From positions 87,122-151,121 of the forward strand of contig JAGTWN010000008.1 in assembly GCA_018842655.1 (NCBI GenBank): a stretch of 64,000 bases of DNA, given 5' to 3'. Numbering within the stretch: position 1 is the first letter of the stretch; each line of letters opens with the position of its first letter. This DNA is from Candidatus Pantoea haifensis (GTDB lineage Bacteria; Pseudomonadota; Gammaproteobacteria; Enterobacterales; Enterobacteriaceae). The translations under genes were made by a program, and so were the position numbers. The notes under the pieces are model-generated. The model worked only from the letters and a program-made list of their open reading frames with translations. It did no database searches and was not told the origin of the DNA. Below are positions 30,561-40,237 of this stretch, one piece after another.

Positions 30561-31808
30561 GTGAGACTTAAAATGTATTCTAATGCAATTTGGATCATGC
30601 TTGAGAAGTCAATTAATATTATTGGGCTGATCTATATTAATTCGCTTATGGCAAAGTACATTGGCCCTGATAACTTTGGTAAGATCAATATTTCAACTTC
30701 GCTTTTTATATTTGTACAAACATTATCATGGTTTGGCGGTCAGAATATCATATTTAAACGCATGAGCGAAAATACCAGATCCGGGATTGCAATGGCGATG
30801 CACACCCAAAATCAACGGCGTATTTTCTTCCTCATATCATCAAGCTCAGTTTTAACTTATCTGTACTTCTATACTGACTTAATTGTGTTTTTATTTGGCG
30901 TAGCCAACTGCATTGCCACATACTACATTGTGATGGACTTCTTTTCCATCTACAACAACACGCAATTAAAATCAAAAATAAACACGATAACAAATGTCAT
31001 CGGGCTGTCCTTTGCCCTGGTAATTAGATTCTATATTTCACATTTTAAATTGCCAGTTTACTACTTCACAATACCCATTGTTATAATCCCGCTCGTACCT
31101 TACGTCATGCGCCTCATTTATTTTAAATACACAACTGAAATTAAAGAAAACAGTAAAGGAGCCGGGTTATATAACCGACACATGCTTTACACCGGCGGGG
31201 CTTTAATTTTATCAAGTCTGTCAGCAGACATATACACTCAGATATCCAGCATTTTTTTGGCTAAAATGTCATCCTACTCAAAACTGGGAGTTTATAGCGT
31301 AGCGTTAACAATAGGAGGTGCCTGGTCATTTATTGTATTAGCATTAATAACGAGTTTTTTCTCAAAAATATACAGTGAAAACAATCAAGTAACTATCGAA
31401 AAATTGCTAATTAAGATCAACCGACTTGTGATTATTCTGTCCCTTGTTGCTTTAAGTGGATTTTATATTTTTGGTGATTTTTTTATACGCTTACTTTATG
31501 GCGATAATTATATGGATTCAGTCAATATTATTCCCATAATAATTATTGGCACAATGTTCTCATCGTTAGGAACGATTTGTTATAGATATATAATAAAAGA
31601 ATCCGGGTACAGCTACCTGGCTAAAAAAATGTTTTTATGCTGTATATTAACAATACCATTATCCTGGATAATGATTCGCGAATCTGGAATTAATGGCGCT
31701 GCATATTGTTTTTTGATTGTTGAGATTTTATCTTGCACTTTACTCAATTATTTCTTTAGAAATAAAACAATCATTAAAATGCACCTTAGCATTTTCAAAC
31801 CGAGATAA
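30561..31808 (+). CDS. Polysaccharide flippase, Wzx/oligosaccharide translocase type
   Basis: 411-415 residues with 12 or more helices. The N-terminus has the flippase pattern ANAIW-like YSNAIWIMLEKSINIIGLIY, then NSLMAKYIGPDNFGKINIST; later YNRHMLYTGGALILSSLSA, FLAKMSSYSKLGVYSVALT and GDFFIRLLYGDNYMDSV. It flips undecaprenyl-linked sugar units across the inner membrane. The frame opens at GTG 30561; ATG 30573 is as likely. It is strongly AT-rich (about one third G+C by eye) unlike its flanks, pointing to transfer. It is paired with the TupA-like gene 5 bases on. The rest of a capsule or O-antigen cluster is absent. Confidence 0.8.
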   Translation: MRLKMYSNAIWIMLEKSINIIGLIYINSLMAKYIGPDNFGKINISTSLFIFVQTLSWFGGQNIIFKRMSENTRSGIAMAMHTQNQRRIFFLISSSSVLTYLYFYTDLIVFLFGVANCIATYYIVMDFFSIYNNTQLKSKINTITNVIGLSFALVIRFYISHFKLPVYYFTIPIVIIPLVPYVMRLIYFKYTTEIKENSKGAGLYNRHMLYTGGALILSSLSADIYTQISSIFLAKMSSYSKLGVYSVALTIGGAWSFIVLALITSFFSKIYSENNQVTIEKLLIKINRLVIILSLVALSGFYIFGDFFIRLLYGDNYMDSVNIIPIIIIGTMFSSLGTICYRYIIKESGYSYLAKKMFLCCILTIPLSWIMIRESGINGAAYCFLIVEILSCTLLNYFFRNKTIIKMHLSIFKPR

Positions 31809-31813
31809 TTTAA

Positions 31814-32683
31814 ATGAATATGATAAAACACACAGTTAAATCAGCCCTAAAATTCAGTGCTAACATTTCTCCTAAGTTTTGTGCTCAGGCGCATTACTTT
31901 ATTAAGTTCAAGAAAAAGCTAAACTTAAGTAACCCCACCAATTTCAATGAAAAAATTCAGTGGCTTAAGTTCAATGAATTAAATAATGACATTTACACGT
32001 TATGTGCTGATAAATATAAGGTGAGAGAATATGTTTCATCTAAAGGGTGTGGTGAAATCCTTAATGACCTGTATGGCGTGTACGATAGTCCACAAAGCAT
32101 TGACTATAGGGTGCTTCCAGAAAAGTTTGCACTTAAATGCAACCATGGTGCAGGTTATAACATAATTTGTGATAATAAATCATCAATAGACATTGAAAAA
32201 ACAAACAAACAATTAGATAAGTGGCTAAAGCAGGATTTCTCCACCCTTTTCATTGAACCGCAGTATAAAAAAATAGAAAGAAAAATTTTATGTGAAAAAT
32301 ACATTGAAAATGAACGTGGTGGTTTTCCTGACGACTATAAGTTTTACTGTTTCAATGGAAAGCCTTACGCAGTAATGGTTTGCATTGGGCGAGAAAAAGG
32401 AACACCTAAATTCTATTATTTTGATATGAACTGGAACCCTCTTCCTTTCGAGGACACCATTGAATTAATAAATAAAAAGAATTACCCAAAAATGCCTGAT
32501 GGCTTTAATAAAATGAAAGATTACGCGATGAAATTAGCTTCTGATTTTAAATTTGTCCGGGCTGATTTCTACCTCCTGAATAAGAAAGTTATTTTCGGCG
32601 AGCTGACCTTTACTCCTTCAGCGGGACTGGATGTAACGTTACAGGATGCAGATTTCATTTTAGGAAGCCAGCTAAAACTCTAG
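31814..32683 (+). CDS. TupA-like ATP-grasp protein of surface polysaccharide loci
   Basis: 289 residues, intact. Seen: FNEKIQWLKFNE, LCADKYKVREYV, FALKCNHGAGYNIIC, ILCEKYIENERGGFPDDYKF, YCFNGKPYAVMVCIGR and FVRADFYLLN followed by FGELTFTPSAG. These are the segments of the TupA-like ATP-grasp family found in capsule and teichuronopeptide loci, where members are thought to attach amino acids to sugar acids. AT-rich like the flippase gene before it and presumably co-transcribed. Acceptor and donor unknown. Confidence 0.75.
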   Translation: MNMIKHTVKSALKFSANISPKFCAQAHYFIKFKKKLNLSNPTNFNEKIQWLKFNELNNDIYTLCADKYKVREYVSSKGCGEILNDLYGVYDSPQSIDYRVLPEKFALKCNHGAGYNIICDNKSSIDIEKTNKQLDKWLKQDFSTLFIEPQYKKIERKILCEKYIENERGGFPDDYKFYCFNGKPYAVMVCIGREKGTPKFYYFDMNWNPLPFEDTIELINKKNYPKMPDGFNKMKDYAMKLASDFKFVRADFYLLNKKVIFGELTFTPSAGLDVTLQDADFILGSQLKL

Positions 32684-33299
32684 TTCTAAACCTGATAGCC
32701 AGCCTTACTCCTGGGCCAGAAAGCACTCCTACGGGTTATTGCGCCAGAACACAAGGAATGCAGGTAAAAAGAAGCGATGGGTGATATGACTAACCTGTCG
32801 ACATATCCATCATTGCTGATGGATATGTGACGATGGCGGTCAGGTTGATAGCCGCAAGTTGACAATGCATCCACATGCCGCCTAAGTTGTGTAAATCAAA
32901 AGGCTGGGCCAGCTCAAAAATGGTGTGGTAGCGGGATTCTCATCCCCCTGCCACGCCATTTTTTAAACGTCTTTGGTAAATGATGTTCAGGAAAATTTAC
33001 GCAGAAAACACCACACAGAACAGATCAAGAGTGGCTACGGGTAATGACAAAATTAATAAACTGAATGATGGTCAGGTATTCTTGCTTAGCTGTGTTTCTG
33101 TTTTTACAGTTTGTCAAACGCCTTCCAATACACGAGCAAAACGCACGAGCCGCATGCTTTGAATCAGATTAACGACCAACAGGCATGATGAAAATATATT
33201 GCAGCGCAAAGCTATTCAATCTTATGTATTCACCCGGCGACGGCATTTTCCAGGGTTTTTTATAACGCTTACTCAATGATTACTATTCTGAGCGACATC
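32684..33299. other. intergenic stretch after the polysaccharide pair
   Basis: No gene supported apart from the hairpin terminator at 32917-32964. Base composition returns to that of the surroundings from about 32700. Confidence 0.45.
32917..32964 (+). terminator. Strong hairpin with T tail
   Basis: AAAATGGTGTGGTAG and CTGCCACGCCATTTT pair with two G-T wobbles around a short loop, then a T6 tail. It lies 234 bases after the TupA-like stop and would end that transcript; with an A-rich left flank it could work in both directions. Confidence 0.6.
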
Positions 33300-33361
33300 A
33301 CTCAGTCCGGTGGGGGTTAAGCGAGCGGGTAATTAATCAGATCGCTTAATCCGGACTGAGT
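33300..33361. repeat. 62-base inverted repeat downstream of mesD
   Basis: ACTCAGTCCGG and CCGGACTGAGT at the ends are perfectly complementary, and inside them GTTAAGCGA pairs with TCGCTTAA. It lies 29 bases past the mesD stop. Without a T run on the minus strand it is an unusual terminator; a mobile palindromic unit is another reading. Confidence 0.5.
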
Positions 33362-33390
33362 TTCCTTTAATGATCGACTTTTTGGCGACG

Positions 33391-34421
33391 TTATTTCGCC
33401 AGGAGTTCTCTTCGGACGATCTCTGCGCCAGCACTCAGAGCATTCAGTTTGCCCCTGGCTACCCGACGAGACAGCGGTGTCATGCCACAGTTGGTGCAAG
33501 GATAGAGTTTGTCGGCGTCTACAAACTGAAGTGCTTTTCGAAGAGTATCGGCGACTTCTTCTGGTGTCTCGATGGTATTGGTTGCTACGTCGATAGCCCC
33601 AACCATTACCTTTTTACCTCGAATAAGTTCAATGAGATCCATTGGAACACGCGAGTTTTGACATTCCAGCGAAATTATATCGATATTAGATTTCTGCAGC
33701 TTAGGAAAAATCTCTTCATATTGCCTCCACTCTGAACCCAGCGTCTTTTTCCAGTCTGTGTTGGCTTTGATGCCATAACCGTAGCAAATATGCACAGCCG
33801 TTTCACATTTAAGCCCTTCAATGGCTCTTTCTAAAGCGGCAATCCCCCAGTCGTTCACCTCATCAAAAAAACATTAAATGCGGGTTCATCAAACTGGATA
33901 ATATCGACACCAGCAGCCTCTAATTCTTTGGCTTCCTGATTGAGAATTTTAGCAAACTCCCAGGCGAGTTTTTCACGACTTTTATAATGGCTGTCATAAA
34001 GCGTATCGATCATTGTCATGGGTCCTGGTAATGCCCACTTAATCGGTTGCTTAGTTTGCTGACGTAAAAACGTTGCATCTGCAACAAAAACGGGTTTTTG
34101 CCGGGCCACTTCACCCACGACTGTCGGTACACTTGCATCATAGCGATTACGAATCCTGACGATTTCACGTTTCTCAAAATCAACGCCGCTGAGGTGCTCA
34201 ATAAACGTTGTGACAAAATGCTGACGCGTTTGCTCGCCATCACTGACAATATCAATACCTGCCTGCTGTTGATCTTCCAGACACAAACGCAGAGCATCTT
34301 GTTTGCCCTCGACTAATTCTTCACCTTGCAATTTCCAGGGTGACCAAAGTGTTTCAGGTTGTGCAAGCCAGGCGGGTTTGGGTAAGCTGCCCGCAGTCGA
34401 AGTAGGTAATAACTTTTTCAT
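33391..34421 (-). CDS. mesD: MesD-type folate-independent methionine synthase (MetE core)
   Basis: About 343 residues, matching the short MetE-like core family rather than two-domain MetE (~750). Seen: TSTAGSLPKPAWL, IDIVSDGEQTRQHFVTTF, WALPGPMTMIDTLYD, GVDIIQFDEPAFNVF, then, after one T added to the run at 33865-33871 (A7, plus strand), DEVNDWGI, the zinc-ligand segments VHICYGYG and YPCTNCGMTPLSR. The start is MKKLLPTST at 34421. It is 22 bases after the DUF1852 gene; this pairing defines MesD-MesX, where MesX is needed for methylation of homocysteine without methyl-folate and with oxygen. Confidence 0.82.
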
Positions 34422-34443
34422 AACAGATGACCTTGTGTTTCGG

Positions 34444-35429
34444 TTAATCAAAGAACGGAATTAGCAGACCATTGCTCGAGAGCTGTTTGATAGGGCTTAA
34501 TAAAGTGCTCTTCGGTAAACTTTCCTGCTCAATAGCCAGCTGGCTACGTTCTTCCCGATCATAAATAATTTGAGTTAAAGAATAATCCCGATGTTTCAGG
34601 TTTGGCTGATAATATTTCCCCGCTGAAGAATTAGCATTGTAAATCTCTGGCCGGTAAATTTTTTGAAAAGTCTCCATCGTGCTGATGGTACTGATAAGCT
34701 CAAGATGAGTGTAATCACTGAGTAAATCACCCTGAAAATAAAAAGCCAAAGGAGCCACACTGCCTGTCGGCATAAAGTAGCGAGCCTGCAACCCCATTTT
34801 TGCGAAATAGTGATCGGTCAGAGAAGATTCATCCTGCTGATATTCGATACCTAATACAGGATGCTCATTACCGGTACGATAGTAGGTGTTTTTACTTGAA
34901 ACACTCAGGCATATAACAGGGGGTTTACCGAAATTAGCGTTGTAAACATCAGAGTTGATGAAGATCTTAAATATATTTCCATGCAGATCACCAAAATTAT
35001 CTGGCAGGGTAAATTTGGTTTGATTCTTATTATGCTCTGGCAGCAGGACGCTGAAATCATAATCTCGCACGTAAGAGGAAAAGTTATTTCCTGCAATACC
35101 TTCTGTGCGCTGATTATTTTTTTATCGAGGATATTCGTCTTCAGTATTTCAATCACGGGAAAGGTGCCGCCCTTGCCTGCAATATCAATATTCAGTTCAG
35201 CGGAGATAATCTCAAGTTCAACAGAATAGCGATCGCCTTTGGGGTTATCCCAGTGCGCAAGAGAATTAAAACGATTGTCAATCATCACTAAGGCATTGCG
35301 CAGGTTCTCCTGCCGTTTCTCACCTCGGGCCAGATTAGCGAAGTTGGTTGTAATGCGCGTATTTCCTGAGGGGTTATAATTTTCGTCGAAACGAATGCTC
35401 TTAATAGTAAATGTGAAATTTTTATTCAT
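34444..35429 (-). CDS. mesX: MesX (DUF1852), partner of MesD
   Basis: About 328 residues once one base is added near 35100, joining an N-terminal part (IKSIRFDENYNPSGNTRITT, NFANLARGEKRQENLRNAL) to YDFSVLLPEHNKNQTKF, FGDLHGNIFKIFINSDVY and MGLQARYFMPTGSVAPLAFY. This is the DUF1852 family, known to occur with and be required for MesD. The break is in a GG or AA doublet, not a long run. The C-terminus ends SSNGLLIPFFD. It is the first gene of the mesXD unit; the upstream 650 bases should hold its promoter. Confidence 0.8.
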
Positions 35430-36078
35430 TTTAATCTGGTACCCTGATTTCTGATACGAACCTGAATTTATTGCTTGTTTTCATGCTTTCTCATTCAGTC
35501 GTCTGTATGTTAAATAATTAATAACAGTGCATATTTTATGCCTGAGTCGCTGGTTGAGGAAAAGTGATTTAATTTCATTCAACATGAGTCATATTCATGA
35601 TTACAAGTGTGCACAGGCGCACCCATGTTGCAAAAGCCCCTTTGCCGCAGGTTTCGCAGCGTCAATTCCTCAGGGATTGCAGGGCGGTAAGCGTCTTCAG
35701 CAGGCGCCTGAATACGCCACTCAGATCGATATTGTGCAGAGCAAATGACGCACCGCATGGATCGTAACTGCTGACCCACTGGTCTTGATGATCAAAGGAA
35801 AGCAGCAGCACTCCCAGCGGCGGGATCAGGCCCCCTCTCCCCCTTTTTTGTGGCCCGGCTTTTTATTTCTTTTAAATCAGACGCATAGGTCATCTCTTCG
35901 CTGTTATCATTTTTTTGCGGGGAATGAGCAACTCACTGGCGAGCATTAACCGACCCGAATGTGAACGGATAATTATCTGGATGCGAATACGTTGACAGAG
36001 ACAGAGAGAAGGTTGTCAGAGGCGAGCCACTTCCGGCGGTATAAAGCCCTGCAGCGCAACAACTGCAGGGCAAAGGGA
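35430..36078. other. intergenic stretch between mesX and alkyl sulfatase
   Basis: About 650 bases. On the minus strand around 35640-35840 a frame reads LGVLLLSFDHQDQWVSSYDP and LHNIDLSGVFRRLLKTLTAL, which looks protein-like but has stops on both sides; possibly a gene remnant. Nothing else recognised. Confidence 0.35.
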
Positions 36079-38055
36079 TTAAGGCGTGACGATGTTGAAC
36101 CAGAACTCAAACTTGTCCATGTAACTGAGCAGCTCATTCAGCTTTTCACCGTTACCGGTTATCTTCACATCGCCCCGCTCCTGCGCCTGTTTAAGCGTCT
36201 CTTCCTTCAGCATGATTTTATTGAGCGCCTCACGCGACAGCGTGATGGTGGCATCCGCATTCTCTGCTTCAGCACTGGCCGTATGATTGAGCACACCGTT
36301 CTCCAGCTCAAGTTTGTACTTGCCGCCATCTTCGCCAAAATCGACGTTCAGCACCGCTTTAGCACTGGCGGCTTTTTCCCCGTTGATATGCACCGCCAGA
36401 TAGTCGAAGAACATCTCCGGCGTCATGGCCCGAACAGTATCCGGGCTGGCGGTGTTCGGCGTTGGCAGTTGCTTCACGCCACTTCTCAGCTCCTGCGCGC
36501 CGGTGAGATAGAAGTTGCGCCAGGGGCCTGACTCAGCCTGATAGCCCAGTTGTTCCAGCGCGTCGGCTTCCAGTTCACGCGCAGCCTTGTTATCCGGCTC
36601 GGCGAAGACCACCTTGCTGACAACCTGAGCCACCCAGCGGAAGTTGCCTTTGTCATAATCCACTTTTGCCTTTTGCAGAATGCTGTCAGCACCGCCCATG
36701 TACTCGACAAACTTTTTCGCCCCTTCTTCCGGCGGCAATTCATCAAGCGTCGCCGGATTGCCGTCAAACCAGCCCAGATAGAGTACATAGGTGGCCTTCA
36801 CGTCATGACTGACCGAACCGTAATAGCCCCGGTTCGCCCAGGTGTTAGCCAGCGAGGGCGGTAGCTTAAACTGCGCGGCAATTTCATCGCGGGTATAACC
36901 TTCGTTAGCCAGCCGCAGCGTCTGGTCATTGATATAACGATAAAGATCGCGCTGGCTTTTCATCAGCGTGTTTACGTTGTCGTTGCCCCAGGTTGGCCAG
37001 TGATGCTGCGCCATCAGCACCTCCGCTTTATCGCCCCAGAGGGTAATGGCATCGTTAATGTATTTCGACCATGGCAGCGGCTCGCGGATCTTGGCACCGC
37101 GCAGGGAATAGGTGTTGTGCAGCGTATGGGTCACATCCTCGGCGGTCTGGATGGTTTTCTTCTCTTCGATATACCACAGCATTTCTGCTGGTGCTTCTGA
37201 GCCGGGTGCCATCATGAAATCGTAGGTGAGACCATCAATGGTTCGCTTTTCCCCGGTTTTGGTAATGTAATCCGTCGGCGCAATCAGCGTCACCGTACCG
37301 GCTGACGTGGTGGTTCCGAGACCGGCACCAACCTGACCTTTAGCATCGGCTTCCAGCAGGTTGCCGTACATATAACTGGCGCGGCGGCTCATGACATTAC
37401 CTGCCATGATATTTTCAGCTACCGCCGACTCCATAAACCCGGCTGGCGCATAAACTTTTGTTTTACCTGCTTTCACGTCGGCCTCGCTCACCACGCCGCG
37501 CACACCACCGTAATGGTCAACGTGACTGTGCGTGTAAATCACGGCGATAACCGGTTTCTGTCCCCGGTTCTTGTAATAGAGTTCCATGCCTACTTTCGCC
37601 GTTTCTGCTGAAACCAGGGGATCAACCACGGTAACGCCCTTTTCTCCTTCAATGATGGTCATATTGGAAAGGTCAAGATTGCGTATCTGATAGATGCCAT
37701 CAGTCACCTGAAACAGGCCGCTGATATTAATCAGCTGAGACTGCCGCCAGAGGCTTGGGTTGACGGTATCAGGCGCTTTTTCGCCCTCTTTAATAAACGC
37801 ATATTTTTTCGGGTCCCAGACTACGTTTCCGCCTTCACCTTTGATCACCGCATCAGGCAGTGCGGCGATAAAGCCTTTGTGCGCGTCAGTGAAATCCGTT
37901 TTGTTGTCAAAGGGCAGTTGCTGATACAGCGCGTCGTTGGCCTGTTTTGTCGCCGGGGCTGCATCCTTCTGGCTAACATCTGCATAAACGTGAACGGGGA
38001 GCGTGGTGAGAAGCCCGCACAGAGCGAAGCCATAGACAAGTGGTTTGAGTTTCAT
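36079..38055 (-). CDS. Alkyl sulfatase (SdsA1/YjcS-type metallo-beta-lactamase fold)
   Basis: Complete, 658 residues. Signal peptide LVYGFALCGLLTTLPVHVYA. The catalytic domain carries THSHVDH at residues 175-181, the di-zinc site that hydrolyses primary alkyl sulfates such as SDS; EMLWYIEEKKTIQTAEDVTH holds further ligands. It is followed by the alkyl sulfatase dimerisation domain (PWSKYINDAITLWGDKAEVL, HHWPTWGNDNV) and a C-terminal SCP2-like lid (KFEFWFNIVTP). It lets the cell use or detoxify alkyl sulfates in the periplasm. A LysR gene starts divergently 409 bases away and is the likely regulator. A truncated paralogue lies at 21788-22954. Confidence 0.92.
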   Translation of the reverse strand: MKLKPLVYGFALCGLLTTLPVHVYADVSQKDAAPATKQANDALYQQLPFDNKTDFTDAHKGFIAALPDAVIKGEGGNVVWDPKKYAFIKEGEKAPDTVNPSLWRQSQLINISGLFQVTDGIYQIRNLDLSNMTIIEGEKGVTVVDPLVSAETAKVGMELYYKNRGQKPVIAVIYTHSHVDHYGGVRGVVSEADVKAGKTKVYAPAGFMESAVAENIMAGNVMSRRASYMYGNLLEADAKGQVGAGLGTTTSAGTVTLIAPTDYITKTGEKRTIDGLTYDFMMAPGSEAPAEMLWYIEEKKTIQTAEDVTHTLHNTYSLRGAKIREPLPWSKYINDAITLWGDKAEVLMAQHHWPTWGNDNVNTLMKSQRDLYRYINDQTLRLANEGYTRDEIAAQFKLPPSLANTWANRGYYGSVSHDVKATYVLYLGWFDGNPATLDELPPEEGAKKFVEYMGGADSILQKAKVDYDKGNFRWVAQVVSKVVFAEPDNKAARELEADALEQLGYQAESGPWRNFYLTGAQELRSGVKQLPTPNTASPDTVRAMTPEMFFDYLAVHINGEKAASAKAVLNVDFGEDGGKYKLELENGVLNHTASAEAENADATITLSREALNKIMLKEETLKQAQERGDVKITGNGEKLNELLSYMDKFEFWFNIVTP

Positions 38056-38464
38056 TGTTTCCTCTTGGGCATTCTGTGGATGAATTATCGGATGAAGCTA
38101 AGAGGCCTGGCAGTTCTTTCCCGGATAGCTGACAGGTTTATGGTGAAATGGATAATTTCATTTACATTTCGATATAACTTTAGAGGAAAAACTTACTCTT
38201 GCCAGTTTGGCTTAAGTCACTTGCGAAACAGTCAGCATATTTTTTTAATAAGGTCGGATTTAAAAAATTAAGCGATTGACTGCACAGAAAAAAATGCCTC
38301 TTTAAAAATCAATATTAACTTCAGACATTATTGTTTATAGACACATCTTTCCCTGTTAAGAGGGTTATCAGGCACGCCTGACTTGCTGAACACAATATGG
38401 GCTGACATGCATCAGGAATGGCAGATATGCTGTGGAGATAACTTCAGTTCCTGAGAGGAATAAT
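38056..38464. promoter_or_regulatory. Divergent promoter region of alkyl sulfatase and LysR gene
   Basis: About 410 bases, AT-rich. TGAAAT-N5-ATTTCA at 38144-38160 is a LysR-box-like dyad (T-N-A spacing), 88 bases upstream of the sulfatase start. The assignment is inference; no clear -10/-35 pair stands out. Confidence 0.4.
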
Positions 38465-39345
38465 ATGGATCGCTTTCACTCAATGGCAACATTTATACGC
38501 GTTGTGGAGACGGGATCTTTTTCTGCTGCTGCAAGGCAGCTTAATGTTGGTCAACCGGCGGTATCTAAAATCGTTGCTCAGCTGGAATCCCGGTTACAAA
38601 CCCGTTTACTGACCCGTTCGACCCACGGATTAATGCCAACCGAGGCAGGACAACGATTTTATGAACGGGCACGAGTCGCATTGCAGGAAGCCGACGAGGC
38701 GGAACTGGCTGCCAGAGGTGCAGGCAAAGGGCTGTCTGGAAAATTACGCATTTCAGCCGCAACAACCTTCGCCAGGTTGCATATTATTCCCCAACTCCCT
38801 CGGTTTCTTGAGGAGCACCCGGAACTGAATGTCGATGTCATTCTGGATGATCGTGTGATCGACCTGATTGCGGAAGGCATAGATATATCGTTACGCATGG
38901 GAAATTTACCCGACTCTTCTGCCGTGGCGCGCAAGCTGGCGACGAGTCCTCGCTCGGTGATCGCCACACCGGGTTATCTCACCCAAAAGGGGAGCCGCAA
39001 ACCCCGGCTGAGCTGGCAGAGCATGAGGCGATCCTTTATAACCCGCAGCCCAGTCTCTGGTCGTTCACCCGCCATGGTACGGTTATTTCCATCTCAGTCA
39101 GCGGACGTCTTCGTGTCAGCGCCGCCGAAGGACAACGCGCTGCGGTCCTCAGCCATATGGGCTTGTGTATTGCTTCCGACTGGATGTTTGCAGAGGAACT
39201 TGAAAAAGGCGCAGTCAGAAAGGTGCTGACTGCATGGGAATTGCCTTCTGTTGATCTCTGGGCCGTTTTCCCTAATGGCAGACTGGCGAGCGCCAAGGCG
39301 CGACAATTCGCCGGATTTGTTGAGGCCATCATGGCTGGAAAGTAA
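38465..39345 (+). CDS. LysR-family transcriptional regulator
   Basis: 293 residues after one G is added to the G4 run at 38989-38992, which turns an aberrant tail into EPQTPAELAEHEAILYN, VSAAEGQRAAVLSHMGLCIA and WELPSVDLWAVFPNGRLAS, the normal CrgA-type effector domain. The HTH is at residues 1-60 (FIRVVETGSFSAAARQLNV, VSKIVAQLESRLQTRL). ATG 38465 has GAGAGGAA upstream. It sits between the divergent alkyl sulfatase and the downstream crotonase-fold hydrolase and may control either. Confidence 0.85.
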
Positions 39346-39469
39346 CATCGCTCTATTCCTCCCTGGAATAACTGTTATCTGATTTAGAAGCGATCCCATT
39401 TCATTTGGAATGAAATAAGGTTGTTTCACGCCCAGCTACTCCGGACGGGAAACAACAAGGACCGCCATC

Positions 39470-40237
39470 ATGTCAATGTTTGAAACCTATCGTAATGCCT
39501 TTTTCAACGCTCGCCTGACCCGCAAACCGAATGGTGTGCTGGAAGTTAAATTCCATACCGCCGGTGAAAAACTGATCTTTGATGGACACACGCATGAACA
39601 GTTTGTTGCCTTGTTTCATGCCATTGGTGAAGACCGTGAAAACCGCGCAGTGATCCTGACCGGATCGGGCGATGCCTTTATGGACGCCATCAGCCCGGAA
39701 GGATTTGATTTCTTCAGCCCGTTAGGTTTCGACAAAATCCTGCGCGAAGGCAGAAAGGTACTCAGCAACATTCTGGACATCGAAGTTCCGATGATTACCG
39801 CCCTGAACGGCCCGGTATTGCTTCACAGCGAATATGCCTTGCTGACCGATATTATACTGGCCACGCCAGAAACAGTTTTCCAGGACAAACCGCATTTCGA
39901 ATTCGGTATTGTGCCCGGCGATGGCGTACACATTTTGTGGCCAGAGGTTATCGGCTCGATCCGTGGCCGCTACTTCCTGCTTACCCGCCAGGTGCTTGAT
40001 GCAGAAACGGCAAAAGACTGGGGCGTGGTTAACGAAATTGTTCCCGCCGGTAAGCTGCTTGCCCGCGCTCATGAACTTGCCGACGGCATTGCTGCACTTC
40101 CGCCACTGACCTCGCGCTATTCTCGTATTGCGCTGACTCAGCGCCTGAAACGCCTGATTGAAGAAGGGACGGGTTTCGGCCTTGCGCTGGAAGGGATAAG
40201 CGCCGCTCAGGTTGCCCATAGCATGAACCAGCCGTGA
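39470..40237 (+). CDS. Crotonase-fold hydrolase resembling 6-oxocamphor hydrolase
   Basis: 255 residues, intact. Crotonase superfamily, but closest as remembered to Rhodococcus 6-oxocamphor hydrolase (CamK), a retro-Claisen enzyme cleaving carbon-carbon bonds in beta-diketones. Seen: LTGSGDAFMDAI, EVPMITALNGPVLLHSEYAL, FQDKPHFEFGIVPGDGVHIL, GSIRGRYFLLTRQVLDAETA and ALEGISAAQ. His119, His142, Asp151 and Glu241 stand exactly three residues before the CamK catalytic His122, His145, Asp154 and Glu244. CoA-ester enoyl hydratase would be the default label, but the usual Glu pair is not obvious. It follows the LysR gene by 124 bases. Natural substrate unknown; probably a cyclic or linear diketone. 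Confidence 0.75.
   Translation: MSMFETYRNAFFNARLTRKPNGVLEVKFHTAGEKLIFDGHTHEQFVALFHAIGEDRENRAVILTGSGDAFMDAISPEGFDFFSPLGFDKILREGRKVLSNILDIEVPMITALNGPVLLHSEYALLTDIILATPETVFQDKPHFEFGIVPGDGVHILWPEVIGSIRGRYFLLTRQVLDAETAKDWGVVNEIVPAGKLLARAHELADGIAALPPLTSRYSRIALTQRLKRLIEEGTGFGLALEGISAAQVAHSMNQP

Noticed and set aside
32917-32964. 3' end of a tRNA gene (CCACGCCA-like end)
   Set aside because: No D or anticodon arm upstream and the T-loop sequence is wrong; a long stem with a T tail is explained better as a terminator.
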